DNA from: a virus
Length of the DNA stretch: 61,602 nt
IMG/VR virus record: IMGVR_UViG_3300042539_001687
Span: 1 to 61,602 of that record
Direction: 5' to 3' (one strand)
Shown here piece after piece: positions 1 to 7,300 of this stretch. The position numbers were made by a program, and so were the translations under genes. Under the pieces are notes generated by a model. It ran no database searches, was not told the DNA's origin, and saw nothing but the letters and a program-made list of their open reading frames with translations. Each line of letters begins with the position of its first letter. Positions within the stretch are counted from its first letter, which is position 1.

Positions 1-127
1 CCGACGACCTGCGGTTCGTGGACCCGGACAAGCGGACGCAGCGATTCCCGCACCTGGACTTCCGCGAGGGCGACCCAGACCATCGTCCGCAGCGTACGGC
101 CAACTCGGAGGAGCGGCAGGAAAAGCA
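1..127. repeat. terminal direct repeat, left copy (circular contig overlap)
   Basis: These 127 bases are identical to 61476-61602. An exact odd-length end overlap of this size is what short-read assemblers leave when a circular or circularly permuted genome is closed, so I read it as an assembly signature, not a biological terminal repeat. The unique genome is then 61,475 bp. The open reading frame at this end continues in frame with the one at the right end, which supports the join. Confidence 0.95.
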
Positions 128-1331
128 GCCTGAGCCGAACGTGGTTCCCGTCATTTTGCCGCAACAGACGGACGCCAACTTCCGCGTTGCTCCGGGCTCG
201 CTCACAGACATTGCTGGCAACGGGCAGGCGGCGCAGGTCAACGTCAACAACGTCGTGGCGGCCCGGCCCGTTGCGGGCCTGCCGATTGCCATGCTGGACT
301 CGCAGGGCAATCGTCTTGTCGGAAAGGCGCCCCGCGCTCAGGTCGGCCAGAACGACGGCACCGCCCGAATGGACGTCCAGGAGACAGGCCGGGAGGTTCT
401 CTGGAACCTCCAGTTGCTGAACCGCTCGGACTACAACGTCGTCACCAAGATCGAGTACGTCACAGGCAAGGGGCTCGAGGTCACCTACGAACGCATCAAG
501 GCGTGGGATCAGCAGAAGAAAGAAGTGGACACCATCCCCGTCGAGGAACGGCCTGTAGTCACGGACATCATCGACGACGAACGGGGCCTGCGGGGCCGCC
601 GCCGAATCATTCCCGTATTCGAGTCGCGAGGGGAGTCGCACAGCTACTTCAACACGTACCGGATTGGGACGTTTGAGGATGACTGGCCGATCGGCGAGTC
701 CAAGGAAATCACGCAGGTTTGGCCAGAGTCCGGCCTCAAGGTCGATGTCTGGAACTACACGCACGCCATCGCGGACACTCCGGGCGAGAAGTACGTCCTG
801 TTCGCCGCCAGGACCGAGAGCAAGGTTCCTCCGGAGCCCGAAGACCCGGAAGCGCCGATACTGGACGCCACTCGCCTGGACGACCCACAGCCGAAGGTGA
901 CCGTCGGCCCATTGTTCGACGTCAATGGCGAGCTCGTAGAGAAAGAACCCGACGGAGTTCATGAGCCCCAAGTCGAGTACGTGGCCATCGAGATCCAGAA
1001 CGCCGAAGAATGCACGGCCTTCAGCTCGCTCAACGGCCTGACGGTGGACCTGCTGGACGGATTCGATGCCGACGTTCCTTCGGCTCTGTCCTACAAGACG
1101 AGCGAGGAAGGCGATGAGCCGTGCCTCATGTGGCGGTCGCATGAAGTTGATGTGCTGACCAACGTCACGCTGGAATCGGGCGGTCTAGTGTTTGAGCACA
1201 AGAAACTGTGGGTGCTTGCTGAGGAACTGCTGGATCCGATTGTGATCCCCGTCGATCCCTGCCCGCCGCCGGAGCCTGACCCGGAGCCGCCGCCCGAGCC
1301 CGACCCTGATCCACCGCCAGAGTACCCGTAG
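1..1331 (+). CDS. C-terminal part of a 493-residue virion-region protein split by the contig ends
   Basis: The reading frame is open from base 3 and is the continuation of the gene that begins at 61325. The GTG at 18 is internal and not the start. Joined across the circle it gives about 493 residues. No catalytic motif is recognised. The protein is acidic with beta-rich-looking stretches and ends in a proline/glutamate/aspartate tail (PPPEPDPEPPPEPDPDPPP). It follows the tail-tube-like gene and precedes cysteine-rich small proteins, so a tail or virion accessory role is inferred from position only. Confidence 0.8.
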   Translation, partial: DDLRFVDPDKRTQRFPHLDFREGDPDHRPQRTANSEERQEKQPEPNVVPVILPQQTDANFRVAPGSLTDIAGNGQAAQVNVNNVVAARPVAGLPIAMLDSQGNRLVGKAPRAQVGQNDGTARMDVQETGREVLWNLQLLNRSDYNVVTKIEYVTGKGLEVTYERIKAWDQQKKEVDTIPVEERPVVTDIIDDERGLRGRRRIIPVFESRGESHSYFNTYRIGTFEDDWPIGESKEITQVWPESGLKVDVWNYTHAIADTPGEKYVLFAARTESKVPPEPEDPEAPILDATRLDDPQPKVTVGPLFDVNGELVEKEPDGVHEPQVEYVAIEIQNAEECTAFSSLNGLTVDLLDGFDADVPSALSYKTSEEGDEPCLMWRSHEVDVLTNVTLESGGLVFEHKKLWVLAEELLDPIVIPVDPCPPPEPDPEPPPEPDPDPPPEYP

Positions 1332-1333
1332 GC

Positions 1334-1849
1334 ATGCCCCTTTATCTCAACAACGGAAGTCTGCTGCTGAGCCCTGGCGGCCTGGCCGCATCGTCGTCGT
1401 GCTGCTGCGACGATGTATGCTCTGAGACGGCCGACTGTCAGCAGCCAGAAGGAGATCCCGTCAACTGCGTAGACATCTTGCCTGAGGCGCCGGTTGTGTG
1501 CTGCAACGGCGTGTGCAAGCCATGGGCATGCTACCCGGGAGCATATATCAGGTTGCAGTTTCGCAAGAAAGTTGGATGCACAGCCGCCTTCTTGGCTGGC
1601 ATTGAAGAAGGCGAAGAGTTTGAGGTCGTTGTGATTGACGACGGGCTGATCTGCCCAGACTCACAGCGCAATTTTTCCGCACCATGCGATACAAGCTGGA
1701 CGACTTCCCGCCCAAACTGCGTGATTACAGATGTGGCGTTTTCTACTGTTGGCCTTCCGCTGTGCGCGGCGTGCTATGAGTTTCTCGGATGGTCGGCATG
1801 CCGCATCGACTGCCGCCCGGGAGCGGCGTTCGGAGACTGCTGGATATGA
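1334..1849 (+). CDS. cysteine-rich small protein (171 aa)
   Basis: The start lies 2 bases after the preceding stop, in a tightly packed late operon. The protein has about 19 cysteines in 171 residues, including a CCC run near residue 23 and CC, CxxC and CxxxC pairs, implying disulfides or metal binding. The N-terminus MPLYLNNGSLLLSPGG has no clear signal peptide. The family is not recognised. Cysteine-rich virion proteins are unusual, and an extracellular, disulfide-stabilised tail accessory is a possibility. Its end overlaps the next gene by ATGA. Confidence 0.75.
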   Translation: MPLYLNNGSLLLSPGGLAASSSCCCDDVCSETADCQQPEGDPVNCVDILPEAPVVCCNGVCKPWACYPGAYIRLQFRKKVGCTAAFLAGIEEGEEFEVVVIDDGLICPDSQRNFSAPCDTSWTTSRPNCVITDVAFSTVGLPLCAACYEFLGWSACRIDCRPGAAFGDCWI

Positions 1850-2274
1850 CTTCAAGCTCTGCAATCTATGGAACCAAATGCGATTGCCAGCCTGCTGGCG
1901 ATCTCTTTGAATGCACGTGCCAGTGCGGCGTGACCATCAAGTCCAAAAAGCGGCATGTGTTTCATATTTGCCCGGCCCCAGTTGAGCCGCTCGCAGGGAC
2001 GCTCGGCGAGCCGCCGCGTCCAGTCTCCCTGCTCCAGAAGGCCACAAACTTCGCCGCCTCCCTGGCGAGCCACGTAGCCGCCGGGATGCCGCAGGCCAGC
2101 GAGGAAGAGGTGGCCCGCCGGTTCGCCATCTGCGAGGGCTGCGAGCACTACGACGGCAAGGCGTGCAAGCAATGCGGGTGCCCGGTCGTCCGAGAAAAGC
2201 AGTTCATCAGCAAACTGGCGTGGGCGGATCAGTCCTGCCCGGTGGGGAAATGGGGGCCGGTCGCCGGAAAATAG
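1846..2274 (+). CDS. zinc-ribbon-like small protein (142 aa)
   Basis: The start was chosen at ATG 1846 (ATGA overlap with the preceding stop) and not at the upstream ATG 1789, which would overlap 61 bases of the neighbour. The C-terminal third carries ICEGCEHYDGKACKQCGC followed by a conserved-looking end with CPVGKW. This Cx2C...Cx2CxC...CP pattern is common in small phage metal-binding proteins of the DUF6171 kind. A second cysteine group near residues 11-27 (CDC, CTCQC) may form another metal site. Function unknown. Confidence 0.75.
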   Translation: MTSSSAIYGTKCDCQPAGDLFECTCQCGVTIKSKKRHVFHICPAPVEPLAGTLGEPPRPVSLLQKATNFAASLASHVAAGMPQASEEEVARRFAICEGCEHYDGKACKQCGCPVVREKQFISKLAWADQSCPVGKWGPVAGK

Positions 2275-2279
2275 CCCCC

Positions 2280-2297
2280 TGGCGGACATAAACCATA
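2280..2297 (+). promoter_or_regulatory. late-promoter-like motif, GGACATAAACC
   Basis: GGCGGACATAAACCA lies in the 67-bp gap after the zinc-ribbon gene, about 55 bases ahead of the next start. The same GACATAAA core recurs before other late genes (9874, 24279, 42518, 56709, with a weaker copy at 44613). It resembles the single-box late promoters (TATAAATA) read by T4 gp55-type sigma factors. Confidence 0.5.
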
Positions 2298-2341
2298 CGG
2301 GCGCCCGCGTACGGCACCCGCCCCCCAAGAGATCGCTCGCC

Positions 2342-2794
2342 GTGACATCGTTCATGAACCCAGCCGGACCGCTCTCCAGGCTGAAGGGCGGCAGCTCGCG
2401 CCAGTCCGGAGAATCAAGCGAGACTTACGACCACTCTGGCCTGGCTGAGCACATCAAGCGCCAGGATGCCGTCGACTCGCTGCGGGGCTCCAAGTTCGCA
2501 GCAAACTACCAGGGGGACATCCCGTCCGCCGTAGAGGCCGGTAATCGCGTGCGCAACGCCGTCGCCGGCCTCCGGGAGGTCACGCCCGACGCCACCGAGC
2601 GCGATCCCCACAAGCTCAAAATGCCGCTCGTTCTCGTGCGCAGCCGGTCATCAAGCGGCTCTCTTAGCTCGGACGGCCCAGAGGCAGCTTGGGGCGACCC
2701 TGAGCAGGGGCCGCCGCTCCCGGGCGAGGGCGAGAAGCCGAAGGGCAACGGCCTGGTGTTTGGGCAGTTTGATCCGAAGTTTTTCCCCAAGTAG
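2342..2794 (+). CDS. hypothetical virion-region protein (150 aa)
   Basis: GTG 2342 or ATG 2354 may be the start, and neither has a strong ribosome-binding site. The protein is polar, with several prolines and glycines and no membrane segment or catalytic motif. It opens a run of small Gln/Arg/Ala-rich genes leading to the giant internal-protein genes, and is preceded by a candidate late promoter. A small structural or assembly role is inferred from location only. Confidence 0.6.
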   Translation: MTSFMNPAGPLSRLKGGSSRQSGESSETYDHSGLAEHIKRQDAVDSLRGSKFAANYQGDIPSAVEAGNRVRNAVAGLREVTPDATERDPHKLKMPLVLVRSRSSSGSLSSDGPEAAWGDPEQGPPLPGEGEKPKGNGLVFGQFDPKFFPK

Positions 2795-2811
2795 CTCGCG
2801 GAGTGACGCGG

Positions 2812-3156
2812 ATGGCATACGCATACGGCAACCAGTACGGCTTCGGCAGTGGAGAGCACGAATCCACGCGCACCCAAAAGGCCGCCTGGGGCCAGCAGCG
2901 CTCCATGGCCCAGCAGCAGGATCGTGACTCGTGGGAGCGCGGCCGGGAAATGTACGAGCGCGGCCTCCAGCAGCAGGAGCAGCAGCGCCGCCAGTACGAC
3001 TCCCAGACCGCTCGAGGCGTCGGCGAGAAAAAGTACGACGTCCTGGCTGGGCTTGCTAAGGGCATGAACCAAGGCGGCATGGGCCAGTTCTGGCCGTACG
3101 GCGGCAGCAATACGTTTATGTCGCGCCGGATTGGCGGACAGGGGATGCAGTCATGA
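2812..3156 (+). CDS. Gln/Arg-rich small protein (114 aa)
   Basis: ATG 2812 was chosen over GTG 2803 because GGAGTG lies 5-6 bases upstream. The middle is a long charged helix rich in Gln, Arg and Glu (QQQEQQRRQYDSQ), likely coiled coil. The start is Tyr/Gly rich. It overlaps the next gene by 4 bases. The two following small proteins have similar Ala/Gln/Arg composition, suggesting related helical virion or internal proteins. Confidence 0.65.
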   Translation: MAYAYGNQYGFGSGEHESTRTQKAAWGQQRSMAQQQDRDSWERGREMYERGLQQQEQQRRQYDSQTARGVGEKKYDVLAGLAKGMNQGGMGQFWPYGGSNTFMSRRIGGQGMQS

Positions 3157-3497
3157 ACGGCGTACTGTCGGGCCTGCGCGGTAACCCTAACGTCAGCGCC
3201 ATGCGCTCCGGCCTGGATGCGCAGGCCGACGCCAGTCGCGGCATGGAGTCTGCCAAGTTCGACCAAGACATGGGCATGCAGCGCGCCCAGCAGGACAGCC
3301 GTGAGCGTCAACAGCGTGCTCAGCTCAACGCCCAGAAAGCCACCTCTGACGCGGCGGCACGCACTCAGAATCGCGGCCTGGACGCTCGCATGGCCAACAT
3401 GAACATGAATCACGCCTTTAGCTACGCAGGCCTTCAGAAGCAGAACCAGCTCAAGTGGCAGCAGGCGCTGCTCAACAACCTGGCGGGTGAACTGTAG
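3153..3497 (+). CDS. Ala/Gln/Arg-rich helical protein (114 aa)
   Basis: It starts with an ATGA overlap on the preceding gene. It is almost entirely predicted helical, Met/Gln/Arg/Ala rich (MQRAQQDSRERQQRAQ), without catalytic motifs. Together with its neighbours on both sides it forms a three-gene set of similar composition immediately before the giant internal proteins. A role as a minor internal virion or assembly protein is inferred. Confidence 0.65.
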   Translation: MNGVLSGLRGNPNVSAMRSGLDAQADASRGMESAKFDQDMGMQRAQQDSRERQQRAQLNAQKATSDAAARTQNRGLDARMANMNMNHAFSYAGLQKQNQLKWQQALLNNLAGEL

Positions 3498-4003
3498 TGG
3501 CCGTATCCATGGACAGATCGCTGCCGTCTAGCGCTCGCTCGCCGCTGCGCCCGCCGCCGGCGACCCAAAGCATGGCGCCCCAGATGGACGATCGTCGGGT
3601 CGCAGCTCAGACCAACAACCTCTATGCTCGAACTGGCGCTCGCGAGATGGGCCTGCAGGACATGGACCGAGCGGGCGTGTCGCGGGGCAAGGGCCAGCAG
3701 TTCCGGGCAGAAATGGCCGGCGCCGCCCAAGATAGCGCCAACCGCGCCGACGCCTTGCGGTCCGAGATGGGCGCCAGCCAAGCCAATGTTGCAGCAGCCC
3801 AGCAATATGACGCCATGCAGCGATCGGAGCGCCTTGCCAGCGAGGGCCTCCTGCAGAACCTCCGTGACTCCGAGCGCCAGGAGCGCCTGGCGCAGCGGGC
3901 CTCCGGGATGGACAGCTACGACGCCTGGATGCGCGGGCAGCTGGGCCTCGCTTCCATGCAGCTCGACTACACCCCGCTGCTGCGCCAGCTGTTTTCCAAC
4001 TAA
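3497..4003 (+). CDS. Ala/Arg-rich helical protein (168 aa)
   Basis: GTG 3497 overlaps the previous TAG by one base; ATG 3509 is an alternative start. The N-terminal 40 residues are proline rich and the rest is an extended polar helix (Ala, Arg, Gln, Met). Composition and setting match the two genes upstream. No known domain is recognised. Confidence 0.6.
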   Translation: MAVSMDRSLPSSARSPLRPPPATQSMAPQMDDRRVAAQTNNLYARTGAREMGLQDMDRAGVSRGKGQQFRAEMAGAAQDSANRADALRSEMGASQANVAAAQQYDAMQRSERLASEGLLQNLRDSERQERLAQRASGMDSYDAWMRGQLGLASMQLDYTPLLRQLFSN

Positions 4004-4014
4004 GGAGCCCTTCC

Positions 4015-4317
4015 ATGTCCATTGACTCCGCCTCTGATCTCGCCGATCTGGCCGACAAGCTCGACGACGACGATGTTGCCAAGCTGCCCGCCAGCGTGCT
4101 CAAGAAGATGGTCCGCGCCCTCAAGGCCAAGCGGCTCGCCGAACGCGAGGCCGATGAGTCTGGGGAGGACAAGGCGGAAGAGGAGCGCGAAAAGCTCGCC
4201 AGCCTGCACGAGGAGCAGAAGGGCAAGGCCCCGAAGGTACCAGTCAGCAAGGACGACCTGCCGGAGGGCCTGGCCGAAGACGACGACGAAGACCCGAAGC
4301 CCAAGAAGAAGGGCTAG
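4015..4317 (+). CDS. acidic/lysine-rich small protein (100 aa)
   Basis: AAGGAG sits 8 bases upstream of the ATG. The first half is a short acidic helical segment with repeated Leu-Ala-Asp. The second half is a highly charged Glu/Lys/Asp tail ending PKPKKKG. No family is recognised. Its charge suggests nucleic-acid or protein scaffolding contacts. It directly precedes the 1880-residue protein. Confidence 0.65.
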   Translation: MSIDSASDLADLADKLDDDDVAKLPASVLKKMVRALKAKRLAEREADESGEDKAEEEREKLASLHEEQKGKAPKVPVSKDDLPEGLAEDDDEDPKPKKKG

Positions 4318-4326
4318 GGTGGCGGC

Positions 4327-7300
4327 ATGGGTGCACTCGATCGCGTCCTGGCCAATGCCGCAGAGGCGGCCGCTGGGTCTCCCAGCAGTCGCGTGCGCGC
4401 AGCAATGCGGGCTCGCTCGACCGCCCGTAAGGGCTATGACCCGCAGGCTGCGGCCGACCTGAGTGTCAACGCTGCCGTGCGCCAGGCCGCTGGCGGGGAG
4501 CTGCCGGACGCGGGGCCCGCAGCGACCAGCGTCAGCGCTGATGCCGCTTGGGATCCAGCAGCCCGCAATCCCAATCGCGTCGGCCCCGTCAATCAGGCCC
4601 GCAGTACGCCTGTCGCCGTGCAGGTGGCAGACGACCTGGAGCAAACGCTGCTCGAGGCGATGGACATCGCCACCGACGCCGACGGCGTTTTGGGCGTCAA
4701 CGAGCAAGTGTTCGAGGACCTGGAGCGTCGCCTCAAGGTCATCGGCAGCGGCGGGCCGGTTGAGCAACAGGCAGTTCAGATCCTGGCGCAACGCTATGGC
4801 GTCCCGGCCGGGACCTCGCTGGACGAAGCTGTTACCACAATCTCAGAAGGTCTCGCCGGCCAGCGCATGTCGCTGTATCAGCGCGAGCCGAACGTGATCG
4901 ACTCTCGCCTGGAACGGGTCTCCGACAACCCGTTCCCTGAGCGCCCCAGCTCGCTGGAGGGATTCCCGACGGCCGACGAGAAGTTCGACCCCGTCGAGGT
5001 CGAGGAGGTGGTGCGCATCCCGCGCTTCGAGTACGACCAGCTTGGCCGGCTGAAGGTGGATGGCGACGGGAATCCGCTGCCGCGCATCGACCCAGAGACT
5101 AACCTGCCGACGTTCGAGCCGGTGCGACAACGGCGCCTGGTGCCGCAGCGCACCGTAGACGGCGTGTCAGCGGTGATGCCGTCGGGCGAGTTCACGACCA
5201 TCGGCCGGCGACGGTCGGGCTCGGACGGCAACCGTTCCGCCGAAGAGGTTGTGTTTGTCCTGGATCGCGGAGACGGCACCTACCAGCTGTCGCGGATCAC
5301 CGACTCTGGCGGATATGACAACCAGATCATCGACGAGGGCCAGCTTGGCCGCCTTCTCGTCGAGACCGGCTACGAGCGCATCTCTGGCCCCGAGCTGGGA
5401 TTCTCTGTCCAGGCGCCGACCGAAGGCGACGCAGACGCTCTCGGCAAGATGCTGTTCGAGTCTCTGCAGCCCGGAGCCGCTACTCCCGGCCAGGCCGCAG
5501 AGGTCGTGCGCCGGATCTCCGAAATCGGCCAGGTGTTCGATGGCGCTCTGGCCGAGCGGGCCTTGCGGGCGGCTGGCTTTCAGGACGTCGGCAACGAGCT
5601 CTCTACCGGCCTTCAGCTTCTGGAGCGGGCCCGAGAGATGGCGGCGTCGGAGGCGCTTCAGCGCGCAGCACCCGCGCCTGGTGCCGCCGCTGGGCCTGCA
5701 ACCACCACCTCCACCGTCGAGGTGCGGCCGCCCAGATCCGACCCCAGTCGCGGCGCCGTCACCATGGACGCCACGAGCGAGCCCTTGCGTCGCGCCAGGG
5801 ACCTTTCCCAAAACCAGCAGCTACTGACGCCGGATCAGCGCTCCGCCCAGGAGGCAGCGGAAGGCATTGTGTCCGGTCCGACTGGCGGCCAGGTAGACAT
5901 GGTGTCCGGCCCGGCTGACGCCACGACGTTTTTGGGTCCCGACGGCCAGCCTCTCACTGCGACCTTCGACCCGACCTCGTTGTTCTCGGATGCCGCGCCG
6001 CCGCTGTTCCCGCCCGCCGGTCGGTTCCAGCAAGGCATTCTGGGCGGCCTGCAACAGTACGGCATTCCGGCCAGTGGTCCGGGCTCCTCGTCCGTCTCGG
6101 TGGGCGGGGTCTTTGGCGACGGCACTGTGATGGACACGGGCACTCTGCCTGGCTCCGTCCCTGTCACGATGGACGCCAGCCTGTCGATGCCCGACCGCCT
6201 GGACGTGCTGCAGGGCCTCAGCGACGTGGCGACGCCAGCCACGCCGGTCATGAACTTTGATTTCTCCGGCGACTGGTCCCGAGCGGCAGGGCGCGGGTCG
6301 GCGGTGAATGCGACCTGGCGCAACAAGGACTACGACCAGCCCGTTCGGGTCACTGGCTTTGCTGGCGAGTTCGGCGGCGTGCGCTACTACACGATTGAGG
6401 GCAGCGGCACGGCCATTCCGGAGCCCGAGCTGGACTTTGGCGGCTCCGCTCCTCCCGGCGCGACTCGCTCTGGACCGACGGTCGCCGGCACTGTCGACGT
6501 CGGCGGCGTGGATTTCGCCCGTGCGGCTGACCCAGACTCTGCGGACGCCGCGCAACAGCAGTTCGCCGAGCTGGCCAATCGCGAGGCCGCCACGAAGGCT
6601 GCTCTCAACACATTCGCCGACGAACCAACAGATGACGTCGTGCAAATCTGGCGGCGCATGGAGGAGCTGCGTGCGTTCGAGCCGGCGTTTGCCGAGCTGG
6701 ACGTCACCGAGCAGTTTGAGATGGCGCGGATGAGCCGTGATCAGCTGCAGGAGCTGGCCGACGACATCTCGCTCGAGATCTCCGAAACCCCCAACCCGAA
6801 CACGTTCACGCAGTCGCAGAGCGTCGCCAGTCCGACCAGCGGCAATCAGTTCTCTACGGCCCAGAACCTGCCGCCCGTTACGCTGTCTCGCACCCAGCGC
6901 GTGCGCCAGGCAGCAGATCCCAGTGCCCCGCAGGCCACCGTCTCCGACGACCCCAGCGACGTCGCCTTTGGCATGAACCCCAGCCGACGGCCGCCGAGCA
7001 ATCGGCGCGCCACTGAGCAGCGCGCCACCATTCTCCAGGCCCGCCTCGAAGCCGCCGACCGGACCGAGCGTCTGCTGAATCAGGTCGAGAAGATGTACAG
7101 CCCGCCGCCGCTCCGGGCCGGCGAGGACCCGCCACTGCCCAGCACGCCCGAGCAGGTGGTGGCATTCGTGCGGGGCTCAGGAGACTTCTTCCGCCTGCCG
7201 AAGTCCGATCAGGCCACCGTGCTGGAGGCTGTCGCCTCGCCAGCGCAGGCGACCGCGCTGATGGACAGCACGATTGCCAGCAAGCGCGCCGTCCGCGACG

